Below, one piece after another: positions 55,988 to 64,000 of a stretch of DNA of 64,000 bases (position 1 is its first letter; each line of letters opens with the position of its first letter). The notes under the pieces are model-generated. The model worked only from the letters and a program-made list of their open reading frames with translations. It ran no database searches and was not told where the DNA came from. The stretch is from Pilimelia terevasa. Lineage in GTDB: Bacteria; Actinomycetota; Actinomycetes; Mycobacteriales; Micromonosporaceae. Location: NCBI RefSeq assembly GCF_014647915.1, contig NZ_BMQC01000013.1:1-64000 (forward strand). Direction: 5' to 3'. A program made the position numbers and the translations under genes.

Positions 55988-56154
55988 CGGGCCTCCCGAG
56001 CGAAGCCCCGCGCGGCCGGTGGGCAGGTCCCCACACATTGATGGAAGCCGATGGCGAAGATTCGTGGGCGACAGCTTGCACCAGGAAGTCCTACGAGAAA
56101 AGCCCTGGTCAGAGATTTGCCCCGCCGAGGTCCCGAATGCGCCGCCTGCGGCCG

Positions 56155-56397
56155 TCAGTGCAGAGAGAACCGCTGCCGGCGCAGGGTCCGCTCGCCGTCC
56201 TCGCCCTCCTCGATCTCGTGGGTGGCACCCGGCGGCAGCGGCGTGCCCGCCGGTACCGCCTCGCCGCGCGCGACGAGGTCCTCGGCGAACCGGTCCGCCG
56301 CTACCCGGGCGCGCTCCTGCTCCTGCCGGTCCCGCTCCGCGGCCGACCCCTGCGGGTCGTCGCCGGTGCGGTCCGTGGCGTCGTGCGGGGTGTCCAT
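56155..56397 (-). CDS. Small protein resembling the C-terminal module of the upstream peptidase
   Basis: The 80-residue protein is hydrophilic and has no signal. Its second half, RFAEDLVARGEAVP followed by THEIEEGEDGERTLRRQRF, aligns with the C-terminus of the peptidase encoded just upstream: SFVEDLFRRGRVAVP and THEIMEDGAGPTLTRRLF. So it looks like a separate copy of that terminal module. A GGGAG ribosome site precedes ATG 56397, and only 15 bases separate it from the peptidase stop, so the two are probably one operon. It could bind the peptidase or a shared partner; function is unknown. Confidence 0.8.
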   Translation of the reverse strand: MDTPHDATDRTGDDPQGSAAERDRQEQERARVAADRFAEDLVARGEAVPAGTPLPPGATHEIEEGEDGERTLRRQRFSLH

Positions 56398-56412
56398 CGC
56401 TGCTCCCGTCGG

Positions 56413-57831
56413 TCAGTCGAACAGTCGGCGGGTCAGGGTCGGCCCCGCCCCGTCCTCCATGATCTCGTGCGTGTAGAGCGCCTCGTCGTCGCCGCTGAGG
56501 TCGGTGTCGGCGCGCAGGTTCTCCGGTACCGCGACCCGGCCCCGCCGGAACAGGTCCTCGACGAACGACTCCGCCACCAGGCCCGCCCCGCTCGGCGTGA
56601 CGGCCCCGACGTCCAGTGCCGCCCCCGCCACCGAGAACCGGCTCGCCGCCGTCGGCGCCGCCACCGCGAACGAGTGGGTCAGACCGTACGCCTCGCCCGG
56701 GATGGTGACCATCGCCAGACCGGGCTGCTCCAGGGGGACCGCCCCGACGATCCCCGCCGACTTGCGCTGGAGGGTGTCGGCGGTCAGGCTCGTCGCCGCC
56801 GTCGGGGCGAGGATGCCGTAGCGCACGAACGCCGTCCGCAGCCGCCGCCCGTACCGGCCCTGGTAGAGCTGGCTGTCGGCGGCGAGCATGTGCGCGGCGA
56901 CCTGCGCGAAGTACCCGGGTACCAGCGGCGCCGCGGCCACCGCGGCCACGAGCAGCCGGCCCATGTCGACGCTGACGGCCGCCAGGGACGCGGTGTCGGT
57001 GGTGCCCTGCTGGCGCCACATGCCGGCCAGCGCCCGCAGGAAGGCGCCGGTGAACACCCGGGAGAACGAGTGCGGTTCGCTGCACAGCCGGCTGGCCGGC
57101 CCGCGCGAGGGCAGCGTCACCGGGTCGACGTAGAAGAAGCTGTTGGCGGCGTTGCGCAGGCAGTCCGGGTCGACGGCGGCGGGGTTGATCTCGCGGATCG
57201 CCCAGCCGAGCTGCTCGGCGATCCGGGACAGGGTGCTGGTGCGGGACAGGTCGCCCAGCGTCTCGGCGATCACCTCCGCCCGGACCGACTCCAACTGCAG
57301 CGCGCACAGGATGGCGCTCATGTCCCCGAACGACTCGTGGAACGCGGCGCCCTCGGCACTGGCCACCGACCACAGGCCCGGCTGGAGCGAGTCCAGGACC
57401 GCGTGCCCGACCTCGTGGCACACCACGTCCGGGCTCTCGGCGGAGTAGACCACCATGCCGCTGATCGCGTGGTGGAAGAACACCAGGCCGGTGCGGTCGT
57501 AGTACGCGTTGAGGTCGTCGCCGTGGTCCATCGTGGCGTGCAGCGCCAGCCCGACCTCCGGGCGCCAGGCCAGGCCGAGGGGCATCAGCGGGCCCCAGTA
57601 GTCGGCGGCGCGGCGCAGGGCGGCGGCGAGGTTCCAGTACCGGAACTCCAGCGATCCGGGCTGGTCGCCCTCCGGCGACGGGACCGCGCCGCGGATGCCG
57701 ACCGGCATCGGGCCGGCGGCCATGTCGGGCCGCGGGCAGAGCATCGGTGTGCGCTTGGCCTTGGGGTGGCCGGGATCGTCCGCCCACGCCCACACCGGGT
57801 CGGTGAGCTGGGTGTTCTGCAGTGTCCGCAT
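56413..57831 (-). CDS. Gluzincin-like zinc metallopeptidase with C-terminal THEI module
   Basis: The 472-residue protein has no signal peptide. The active site is VVCHEVGHAVLDSLQ with AAFHESFGDMSAIL about 25 residues on; HExxH plus the downstream Glu matches thermolysin/M36-type enzymes. A middle region is helical, and the last 50 residues are a charged module (SFVEDLFRRGRVAVP, THEIMEDGAGPTLTRRLF) repeated in the next gene. Export by an unrecognised route or a role inside the cell are both possible. ATG 57831 is chosen for its GAGGGGGG site. Substrate unknown. Confidence 0.87.
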   Translation of the reverse strand: MRTLQNTQLTDPVWAWADDPGHPKAKRTPMLCPRPDMAAGPMPVGIRGAVPSPEGDQPGSLEFRYWNLAAALRRAADYWGPLMPLGLAWRPEVGLALHATMDHGDDLNAYYDRTGLVFFHHAISGMVVYSAESPDVVCHEVGHAVLDSLQPGLWSVASAEGAAFHESFGDMSAILCALQLESVRAEVIAETLGDLSRTSTLSRIAEQLGWAIREINPAAVDPDCLRNAANSFFYVDPVTLPSRGPASRLCSEPHSFSRVFTGAFLRALAGMWRQQGTTDTASLAAVSVDMGRLLVAAVAAAPLVPGYFAQVAAHMLAADSQLYQGRYGRRLRTAFVRYGILAPTAATSLTADTLQRKSAGIVGAVPLEQPGLAMVTIPGEAYGLTHSFAVAAPTAASRFSVAGAALDVGAVTPSGAGLVAESFVEDLFRRGRVAVPENLRADTDLSGDDEALYTHEIMEDGAGPTLTRRLFD

Positions 57832-57955
57832 GGTGGCCCCCCTCTGCCTGAGGCGAACGCGGCGGCGTCGCCCTGTCGCCTCAGTATGTGCACTGCGGAG
57901 CACCTATATCGGGCCTTACCCGATTTACACAGACTTGCCTACAGAAAAGGGGAAA

Positions 57956-59365
57956 TTAAGCGTCAGACAGCAGCGCGGACTTCCGCACCTTGCCCAGCGG
58001 CGTGCGCGGCAGGTCGGCGACGAACCGGACCGACCGCGGGCGCTTGTGGCCCGACAGCCAGGCGCCGACGAAGCTGATCAGCTCGGCCTCGGTGACCCCG
58101 TCGGCGACCACGTACGCGGTCACCCGCTGGCCCAGGTCGGGGTCCGGCACGCCGACGACCGCCGCCTCCCGGACGGCCGGGTGCCGGCACAGCGCGTCCT
58201 CGACCTCGCCGGCCCCGATCCGGTACCCGCCGCTCTTGATCAGGTCCACCGAGGCGCGGCCGACGATCCGGTGCCCGCCGTCGGGCGCGACGACGGCGAC
58301 GTCGCCGGTGCGGAACCAGCCGTCCGCCGTCCGGGCCGCCGCGTCGGCGTCCGGGCGGCCCAGGTAGCCGTCGCAGAGCGTGGCGCCGCGTACGTGCAGC
58401 TCGCCCATCGTCGCGCCGTCGGCCGGTACCGGCGCGCCGTCGGCGTCGACCACCCGGGCCCGCACCCCCGGCAGCGGCCGGCCGACCGTCGCCGGGTCGG
58501 GCGGCCCGTCCGCGCGGGCGCTGAGCGTGATCAGGGTCTCGGTCATGCCGTACCGCTGGAGCAGGCCGTGCCCGGACGCCGCCCGCACCCGGTGCCAGAC
58601 CGGGGCCGGCAGCGCCGCGCTGCCCGAGACCAGCAGCCGGGCCGGCCGCAGCGCCGCGGCGGCCGGCCCGGCCGCGATCCGCGACCAGACCGTGGGCACC
58701 CCGAAGTACAGCGAACCGCCCGCCGCCGCGTACGCCTCCGGCGTCGGCCGCCCGACGTGGTGCACCGCGCCGCCGACGTGCAGCGGCCCGAGCAGGCCCA
58801 GCACCAGCCCGTGGACGTGGAACAGCGGGAGCCCGTGCACGAGCAGGTCCGCCGGGCTCCACTCCCACGCCCCGGCCAGCCCGTCGAGGCAGGCGGCCAC
58901 GGCGCCGCGGGAGAGGACCGCGCCCCTGGGCGGGCCGGTCGTCCCGCTGGTGTACAGGATCAGCGCGGTGCCGGCCGGGTCCCGCGGGGCGGCCGGCGGG
59001 GCCGCCCGGTCGCGCAGCGACACCGGGACGAACGGGGGGTCGGCCGCCGTGGCCGGCGGCGGCGCCGCGCCCAGCAGCAGCGCGGCGCCGGAGTCGCGCA
59101 GGAGGTGCTCCCGCTCGACCGGGCCGGCGTCGGGCGGGACGAGGACGGCGGCCGCGCCCGCCAGGAGCGTACCGACGACCGCCGCGGCCGTCTCCATGGT
59201 CGGCGTCGCCTCGACCGCCACCCGGCCGGCGCCCGCCACGCGCGCGGCGACGGCGCCCGCGCCGGCCAGCAGCGCGGACCGCGACCAGGTCACCGACCCC
59301 AGCCGGACCGCGTCGGCGCGGTCCCCGTCCGGGTCGGCCAGGCGGGCGAGCAGCGGTACGGGCAC
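57956..59365 (-). CDS. Acyl-CoA synthetase, malonyl-CoA synthetase (MatB)-like
   Basis: The 469-residue protein is an ANL-superfamily ligase with the P-loop TALILYTSGTTGPPRGAV, GLPLFHVHGLVLGLLG, FGVPTVWSRIA, the adenylation motif RYGMTET, and the C-terminal hinge and catalytic lysine in LPRTPLGKVRK. The compact length and the LVHGLPLFHVHGLV and GVPTVWSR stretches match Streptomyces MatB, which makes malonyl- or methylmalonyl-CoA from the free acid. Substrate is not proven. GTG 59365 has GGAGGTG seven bases upstream. It is divergent from the hydrolase gene. Confidence 0.9.
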   Translation of the reverse strand: MPVPLLARLADPDGDRADAVRLGSVTWSRSALLAGAGAVAARVAGAGRVAVEATPTMETAAAVVGTLLAGAAAVLVPPDAGPVEREHLLRDSGAALLLGAAPPPATAADPPFVPVSLRDRAAPPAAPRDPAGTALILYTSGTTGPPRGAVLSRGAVAACLDGLAGAWEWSPADLLVHGLPLFHVHGLVLGLLGPLHVGGAVHHVGRPTPEAYAAAGGSLYFGVPTVWSRIAAGPAAAALRPARLLVSGSAALPAPVWHRVRAASGHGLLQRYGMTETLITLSARADGPPDPATVGRPLPGVRARVVDADGAPVPADGATMGELHVRGATLCDGYLGRPDADAAARTADGWFRTGDVAVVAPDGGHRIVGRASVDLIKSGGYRIGAGEVEDALCRHPAVREAAVVGVPDPDLGQRVTAYVVADGVTEAELISFVGAWLSGHKRPRSVRFVADLPRTPLGKVRKSALLSDA

Positions 59366-59488
59366 GCGGGCACCTCCGTCGTCCAGCGGCGCGGCCTGCC
59401 CCGATGGTACGGCCGAGGTGGCCGCTCGGTCAGCCGCCGCCGGTCCCTACCCTGGACGCGACACTTCGGACAGTCGGAGGAACGACGC

Positions 59489-60523
59489 ATGGCGTGGGCG
59501 CGGGGCCGCACGACGATCAGCTCGGCCGCCGCCGCGCTCCTGCTCAGCCCCGGCGGCTGGCTGTTCGGGCCGACGACCCCGCCGCGCGCCGCGGCGCCCG
59601 CGGGCCTGGCGGCCTGGCAGCAGGACCGCGCCGCGCCCCCCGCCCCGCTGCGGGCGACCCCCGCCACCTGGGCGCGCTACTTCCGGGCCCGCGGCGCGCG
59701 GGAGTCCGGCCGGCTGGCCGACGCCTACCCGGCGGTCGTCGGCAACCTCGACGGCGCCCCCGCGGCCCTGCGGTACCGCGCGAACGCCCGGCGCAGCGGC
59801 CGGCCCGCGCCGCGCCAGGTGCTCGCGTTCGACCCGCGCGGGGACGGCCGGGTCGTCGAGGTGTTCGGCGACCTGCGCCGCGCGCGCCGGGTGGCGGTGC
59901 TGGTGCCCGGCGTCGGTACGACGCTGGCGAACTTCGACGGCGGGCGGGTGCCGCGACGGGCGCCCGCGGTCCAGGCGCAGGTGCTGCGCGAGGCGCTGGG
60001 GCGGGTGCGGCCCGCCGCGGAGACGGCGGTGATCGCCTGGCTGGGCTACGACCCGCCGGAGGCCGTCGACCGGGGCGCGCTGCGCGAGGACCGCGCCGCG
60101 GCCGGCGCCCGGTCGCTCACCCGGTTCGTCGCCGGGCTGGCCGCGCAGCGGCGCGGGCAGACGTACACCCTGGTCGGGCACAGCTACGGCTCGACGGTGC
60201 TCGGGCTGGCCGCCCCGCACCTGCCGGCGTCGGTCACCGACGTCGTGGTGCTCGCCAGCCCCGGTCTCGGCGGCGCGCGCAGGGTCGCCGACCTGCGCAC
60301 CCCGGCGCGAGTGTGGGCGGCGACGGCGGACCGGGACTGGATCCGGCGGGTCCCCGGGGTGCGGGTCGGCGGCCTCGGCCACGGCCCGCAGCCGCACACG
60401 CCGGGCTTCGGCGCCCGCCGCCTGCCGACCTCGGGGGTCACCGGCCACGACGGCTACCTCGTACCCGGCACCGACCTCGTCGCCGCCCTGGCCGCCGTCG
60501 TGGCCGCCCCGCCCGGCCGCTGA
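59489..60523 (+). CDS. Secreted alpha/beta hydrolase, DUF1023 type
   Basis: The 344-residue protein has an N-terminal signal or anchor helix, a helical lid region and an alpha/beta hydrolase core (about 125-340) with VAVLVPGVGTTLANF, the nucleophile elbow LVGHSYGSTVLGL, and a late GHDGYLVPGTDLV that supplies the His. DUF1023 proteins are common in actinomycetes and of unknown substrate. ATG 59489 has GGAGG nine bases upstream. Confidence 0.9.
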   Translation: MAWARGRTTISSAAAALLLSPGGWLFGPTTPPRAAAPAGLAAWQQDRAAPPAPLRATPATWARYFRARGARESGRLADAYPAVVGNLDGAPAALRYRANARRSGRPAPRQVLAFDPRGDGRVVEVFGDLRRARRVAVLVPGVGTTLANFDGGRVPRRAPAVQAQVLREALGRVRPAAETAVIAWLGYDPPEAVDRGALREDRAAAGARSLTRFVAGLAAQRRGQTYTLVGHSYGSTVLGLAAPHLPASVTDVVVLASPGLGGARRVADLRTPARVWAATADRDWIRRVPGVRVGGLGHGPQPHTPGFGARRLPTSGVTGHDGYLVPGTDLVAALAAVVAAPPGR

Positions 60524-60613
60524 CGGGCGCCCGTTTCGGCGACCGGGGCGGCGGGGTGTCCCGGCATGGTCGTTTACGGGCGTTTCCCGTGGTCAAAGGG
60601 GGTGTCGCACGTG

Positions 60614-60642
60614 TTGACGAGGGGGGAGGGCGTCATTAATCT
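60614..60642 (+). promoter_or_regulatory. Sigma-70-like promoter before the LVIVD gene
   Basis: TTGACG at 60614-60619 and TAATCT at 60637-60642 are separated by exactly 17 bases, close to the housekeeping consensus TTGACA-N17-TATAAT. The transcript would have a leader of about 190 bases before ATG 60839. The 315 bases between the hydrolase stop and this gene show no other gene. Confidence 0.65.
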
Positions 60643-60838
60643 CAGTCGATGTAACGAGCGCCACATCCGCATCCCTGAGCAGCGCGTACACCCCTGTCGG
60701 ACCCTCCCTGGCCGACTCGCGCGCTCGGAGGGCGCGGTGGCGCGCCGCGGCCCCGCCACGGCGACCGACCCCGCACCCACCCCCCGAAAAGCCTTCAGGA
60801 CGCCGCCGGCCACGGCGGTCCCGGAGAGGAGTCCCCTG

Positions 60839-62164
60839 ATGGACAACCGGACCCGGTTCGTCAGCGTCGTGCTCGGCACGATGGCGCTGGCGGTCACCGC
60901 GGCGTTGCCCGCGTCCGCCCACGACATGTCGACCGAGGAGGGCAGGGCCGAGGCCGCCGCCGTCGCCCGCGAGTACCGGCCCGGCTGGGAGGCCCCCGCC
61001 GCGATCCGCGGCGCGGCGAAGCCCTGCGTCAACGGGAAGATCGAGAAGTACCCGTGCAAGAACGTCGAGCTGCTCAGCTTCACCCCGCAGAACTCGGCCG
61101 GCGGCAGCAACAGCTCTAGCAGCATGTGGGAGTGGGCCGACGGCAGTGAGGAGTACATCCTCTTCGGCCGAGACAACGGCATCTCCTTCATCAAGGTCAC
61201 CGACCCGCTGAACCCCGTCTACCTGGGCAACCTCCCGTCGTGGAAGGGCGTCAAGGCGACCTGGACCGACGTGCGGGTGTACAAGAACTGGCTGTTCACC
61301 GGCAAGGACTCGGTCAACAACGGCATCCAGGTGTTCAACCTGGAGAAGCTGCGGGGCGTCACCAGCCCGCAGACCTTCAAGGAGGACGCGCACTACGCCG
61401 GCCTCACCAACAGCCACACCATCTGGATCAACCAGAAGACCGGCTTCCTGTACGCCTCCGGCGCCAGTAGCTGCTCCAAGGGCCTGACGATCATCGACGT
61501 CAAGGACCCGATGAACATGAAGCAGGTGGCCTGCTACGCCTCCGAGGTGTACTCGCACGAGGCGCTGGTCTGGAACTACGACGGCCCCGACACCCGGTAC
61601 ACCGGCCGCGAGATCGCGTTCAACTTCACCGGCCAGGGCCACACCGTCTCCATCATCGACGTCACCGACAAGAGCAACCTGAAGGTGCTGTCGAAGACCA
61701 CGTACACCGGCGCCAGCTTCACCCACCAGGGCTGCTTCTCGCCGGACATGAAGTTCCTGTCGATCAACGACGAGACCGCCTCCACCAAGGGCGGAAGCTG
61801 GAACGTCCTGTTCAACATCGAGAAGCTGGACGCGCCGAAGTTCACCGCGAACTTCAAGGACGGCTTCGAGGCGATCAACCACAACTGCTACACGGTGGGC
61901 AACCGGGCGTACCAGGCCTCCTACAAGGCCGGGATGCGGATCCGCGACATCACCAAGATCGCCTCCGGCCAGGTCCCGGAGCTGGGCTACTTCGACACCG
62001 AGCCCAACTCCGACGCCAGCGGCTTCAGCCACACCTGGATGGTCCTGCGCCCGCTGCGCAGCGGCGCGGTCCCGGTCGGCGCCATGGGCATCGGCCTCTA
62101 CCTGGTCAAGCCGACCGGCGAGGCCGTCGGCACCGGCACCGGCCCGTGGCCGGCCGGCACCTGA
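60839..62164 (+). CDS. Secreted LVIVD-repeat beta-propeller protein
   Basis: The 441-residue protein has a signal peptide (ending LPASA) and an LVIVD-type propeller of repeated blocks such as GISFIKVTDPLNPVYLGNLP, KGLTIIDVKDPMNMKQVACY and TVSIIDVTDKSNLKVL. His-rich loops (TNSHTIWIN, YSHEALVWNY, FTHQGCFSPD, INHNCYTV) sit at blade ends and may bind metal. It belongs to the choice-of-anchor B/LVIVD surface-protein group, without a visible anchor. ATG 60839 has a GAGAGGAG site. GC and codon use are normal. A hairpin terminator follows. Confidence 0.9.
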   Translation: MDNRTRFVSVVLGTMALAVTAALPASAHDMSTEEGRAEAAAVAREYRPGWEAPAAIRGAAKPCVNGKIEKYPCKNVELLSFTPQNSAGGSNSSSSMWEWADGSEEYILFGRDNGISFIKVTDPLNPVYLGNLPSWKGVKATWTDVRVYKNWLFTGKDSVNNGIQVFNLEKLRGVTSPQTFKEDAHYAGLTNSHTIWINQKTGFLYASGASSCSKGLTIIDVKDPMNMKQVACYASEVYSHEALVWNYDGPDTRYTGREIAFNFTGQGHTVSIIDVTDKSNLKVLSKTTYTGASFTHQGCFSPDMKFLSINDETASTKGGSWNVLFNIEKLDAPKFTANFKDGFEAINHNCYTVGNRAYQASYKAGMRIRDITKIASGQVPELGYFDTEPNSDASGFSHTWMVLRPLRSGAVPVGAMGIGLYLVKPTGEAVGTGTGPWPAGT

Positions 62165-62199
62165 TCCGGTAGGCAGCACCACCCGCACCACGCGAAGCG

Positions 62200-62231
62200 G
62201 CGGCCCGGTCCCTGAGGACCGGGCCGCTTTC
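62200..62231 (+). terminator. Intrinsic-like terminator after the LVIVD gene
   Basis: A perfect 12-base stem (GCGGCCCGGTCC) with tetraloop CTGA is followed by TTTCGT, the nearest thing to a classical Rho-independent terminator in this window. Confidence 0.85.
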
Positions 62232-62347
62232 GTCCCGATACCCTGCGCAAACGCCTCCGGGCGGAGCCGGTACTGCTGGTGCGGCGAGCGTCGTCGTGGC
62301 TGCCCTGACGACTCAGATCGACGCCTCGGCAGGCCGTACCTTGAGGC

Positions 62348-62803
62348 GTGATCTCACTCCGATGTATCGTCGCGGCCGCCGTGATGTCCCTGCTCACAGC
62401 CTGCGGGGACGACCCGGCACCTGGCCCCACGCCGACACCCACGGCCCCCGACCCGACGGTCTCGACGCTGTCGCCCGATGACACGCCGGCACCGACTGAG
62501 TCCTGGGCCTCCCGGATCCGCAAGGAAGACAACACTTTCTGGATGTCCATTGGCGCACTTCCGAGCGGAATCACCGACGTCACGAAGCCGTCGCGGACCT
62601 CGCGCCTCACCTTCCGACTGGAATGCAGCCGTGGTCACCTGACCGCACAGATCCGGTTCAACGGTGCGCCGCGCATCTTCGAGCACGAGTGCAGTGACGG
62701 CACGCTGACCTCTGACCTCGGTGTAGTCCAGAAGGGTACGGAGCTGCGGATGTCGATGACCGGCACGGACGGGACCAGGTACGTCGCCGACATGCGCCGC
62801 TGA
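62348..62803 (+). CDS. Small lipoprotein of unknown function
   Basis: The 151-residue protein starts at GTG 62348 and has a lipobox SLLTACG (Cys at about 19), a Thr/Pro linker, then a beta-rich domain with SRLTFRLECSRGHLTAQIRF and FEHECSDG, whose cysteines may pair. It looks like a small surface domain of unknown role. Codon use is less GC-biased than the flanks. A second lipoprotein of similar size follows. Confidence 0.78.
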   Translation: MISLRCIVAAAVMSLLTACGDDPAPGPTPTPTAPDPTVSTLSPDDTPAPTESWASRIRKEDNTFWMSIGALPSGITDVTKPSRTSRLTFRLECSRGHLTAQIRFNGAPRIFEHECSDGTLTSDLGVVQKGTELRMSMTGTDGTRYVADMRR

Positions 62804-62860
62804 TCGCCTCCTCTGCATGGCGCTGAGAGCGGAGGTGCCGTCCGTCTAGACTGGAACTTT

Positions 62861-63328
62861 ATGCGTCGAGTAGCTGTCCTCTGTATCAGCGCCTTCAGTC
62901 TCTTGTCGTTCGCCGCTTGCGGTCTGGTGGGGGATCGGCCGAAAGCCTCCCCCGACGGGAGGTCGTCGCCCGCGGTCACCACACCCGACACCGCCGGCCC
63001 GTCGCCCAGCTCGTCGCCGGGCCAGGATTTCGACAACAAGCCGGGGATGCGTCGACTGCTGGATATCGGCACCGCGAGCGGCTCCCGGAATGCAGGTACG
63101 GTGCGGGTGGCGAAGGGCGTCGTCTGGGTGCGGTTCTCGTGTAAGGGGACCGACAGCGAGGTCGCCGTGATCTTCAGGCCGCTCGGCAGTTTCGACTTCA
63201 CCTGTCCCGAGGCGGGGCGCGAGACGTTGAACCAACTCGACTTGACTGGTTCGCGTTCGCTGACGTTCGTAGTCGCCGACGGTGCGGACGAAGCCACTCA
63301 GTGGGCTCTGCGCGTCAGTCAGATCTGA
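62861..63328 (+). CDS. Small lipoprotein of unknown function
   Basis: The 155-residue protein has a lipobox SFAACGL (Cys at about 20), a Ser/Pro linker and a beta-rich domain (about 70-150) with VWVRFSCKGTDSEVAVIF and FDFTCPEAGRET. The two-cysteine strand pattern resembles its upstream neighbour, though overall identity is low. ATG 62861 has no strong ribosome site. Like its neighbour it has lower GC than the rest of the window, which hints at transfer, but no mobile-element gene is seen. Confidence 0.78.
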   Translation: MRRVAVLCISAFSLLSFAACGLVGDRPKASPDGRSSPAVTTPDTAGPSPSSSPGQDFDNKPGMRRLLDIGTASGSRNAGTVRVAKGVVWVRFSCKGTDSEVAVIFRPLGSFDFTCPEAGRETLNQLDLTGSRSLTFVVADGADEATQWALRVSQI

Positions 63329-63418
63329 ATTTCCCCACTGCTCTGTATCGACTCGCAGCGGCGGTGCGGCAGCCGGTGGACGGGGGTCGGCGGCGAGCGG
63401 TGACCGCGGTACCCGGGA

Positions 63419-63455
63419 GACGGCGGCCCGGTCCCCGCTGGGTCGGGCCGCCGTC
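63419..63455. terminator. Hairpin between convergent genes
   Basis: A perfect 12-base stem (GACGGCGGCCCG) with a 13-base loop lies between the lipoprotein gene and the end of the DUF397 gene. Confidence 0.7.
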
Positions 63456-63460
63456 GCGCG

Positions 63461-63670
63461 TCAGAGGTCGAACTCGCCGTCGCGGACGCCGCCGACGAAG
63501 GCGTCCCACTCGGCGGCGGTGAAAGCCAGACCGGCAGCATCGGGGTTCTTGCTGTCCCGCACGAATACCAGTCCCTCGCGGGCGAGCAGGTTGTCGGCCA
63601 CTTCGACGCAGTTTCCGCCGTTGCCGCTGCGCTGGCTCTTGCGCCAGATGGCGCCGGTGAGGTCAGCCAC
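63461..63670 (-). CDS. DUF397 family protein
   Basis: The 69-residue protein matches DUF397: AIWRKSQRSGNGGNCVEVAD, VFVRDSKNPD and AAEWDAFVGGVRDGEFD. In actinomycetes such proteins are encoded beside DUF5753 helix-turn-helix regulators, as here, and may act as pairs in developmental control or as toxin-antitoxin-like systems. GTG 63670 lies inside the stop region of the upstream gene (8-base overlap), so the two are translationally coupled. Confidence 0.93.
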   Translation of the reverse strand: MADLTGAIWRKSQRSGNGGNCVEVADNLLAREGLVFVRDSKNPDAAGLAFTAAEWDAFVGGVRDGEFDL

Positions 63671-64000
63671 GGGTGTGCTCCTTCCAGATGGTGGTGATCA
63701 TGTCCCTGGACGAGGCTTCATCCAGGGCTCTGCCCTCCAGGTTGCTCCATACGCCCCGGTAGGCGAGGACTTCCTCAGGGTGAGTCAGGTAAAGGGCGCC
63801 GGTCAACGACTCGGCGTACGCCAGGGGCGGCTCGATCGGTCCACCACTGAGGTGATCGAGCGGAAAGTCAAGGATGGTGAACGGCGCCACGGCTGCCATG
63901 CCGCCGTGGACGCCTGCGGCGAACGGGACGACCCGGACCGAGATGTTGGCCTGTCTGGTGGACTCGACGAGCAGCGCGAGCTGGTCGGCCATGCCGTCGG
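63663..64000 (-). CDS. DUF5753 helix-turn-helix regulator, C-terminal part only
   Basis: Only the last 112 codons are inside the window; the N-terminal helix-turn-helix lies beyond the right edge. The visible part is the DUF5753 domain: RVVPFAAGVHGGMAAVAPFTIL, LTGALYLTHPEEVLAYRGVW and a C-terminal MITTIWKEH. The frame stays open to the window end, upstream of the Met at 63992, so the gene surely continues. It overlaps the DUF397 gene, a typical actinomycete regulatory pair of the Scr1/BldB-related kind. Confidence 0.92.
   Translation of the reverse strand, partial: DGMADQLALLVESTRQANISVRVVPFAAGVHGGMAAVAPFTILDFPLDHLSGGPIEPPLAYAESLTGALYLTHPEEVLAYRGVWSNLEGRALDEASSRDMITTIWKEHTRG

Noticed and set aside
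62348-64000. Prophage or integrative element at the right end
   Set aside because: The lower GC and the DUF397/DUF5753 pair suggest a variable region, but no integrase, transposase or attachment repeat is present.

Overview
The window is very GC-rich DNA of an actinomycete. Evidence is the GC-saturated third codon positions, frequent GTG starts, GTGA/ATGA stop-start overlaps, TTGTCCACA-type DnaA boxes, an IdeR/DtxR-type iron box, CsoR-type copper operators, a DUF397/DUF5753 pair and an LPXTG surface protein. Micromonosporaceae is plausible, but this is inferred from gene content only. I see no rRNA, tRNA, CRISPR array, prophage or insertion sequence.

Left part (1-20 kb). A clipped Ala/Gln-rich protein is followed by a PAS-GGDEF membrane protein, a secreted DUF11-like protein and moeZ. 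A translationally coupled set of three prepilin-like genes follows, one carrying a ricin-like lectin region. Then comes a copper locus: two CsoR-like operators, copZ, a His-rich small membrane protein and copA in one coupled operon, then a DUF305 lipoprotein. A coupled GT2 - GT39-like - radical copper oxidase operon, resembling the Streptomyces CslA/GlxA surface-glycan system, lies beside it. Two paralogous genes of unknown function close the segment.

Middle (20-47 kb). A 1430-residue disordered repeat protein with a C-terminal membrane domain faces dnaB across a region holding several DnaA boxes. The replicative helicase gene dnaB carries two inteins. The first has the W/C/T signature of class 3 inteins and sits in the Walker A loop; the second is a conventional Cys1 intein. 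Then follow a snapalysin-type protease, a membrane glycosyltransferase-like protein coupled to a GGDEF-EAL protein, moaC overlapping a MogA-MoeA-MoaE triple fusion, two LppU-like membrane proteins, an orphan LuxR regulator, two exported proteins, a PHP(EndoQ-like)-UvrD helicase fusion, a metallophosphoesterase, moaD and moaA. Together with moeZ these supply most steps of molybdenum cofactor synthesis.

Right part (47-64 kb). Fructosamine-kinase-like and GNAT proteins are followed by a thioester/VaFE/LPXTG surface protein, a DUF2470 protein directly behind an iron box, a lipoprotein, recQ, a Tat-exported PLP aminotransferase, and a gluzincin-like peptidase whose C-terminal motif recurs as a separate 80-residue gene. 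A MatB-like acyl-CoA synthetase, an alpha/beta hydrolase, an LVIVD beta-propeller protein, two small lipoproteins and a DUF397/DUF5753 pair end the window, the last gene running off the edge.

No single new defence or biosynthetic island stands out. The most unusual items are the doubly interrupted DnaB, the triple Moco fusion, the EndoQ-UvrD fusion, the DnaA-box cluster before dnaB, and the peptidase with its stand-alone C-terminal module.
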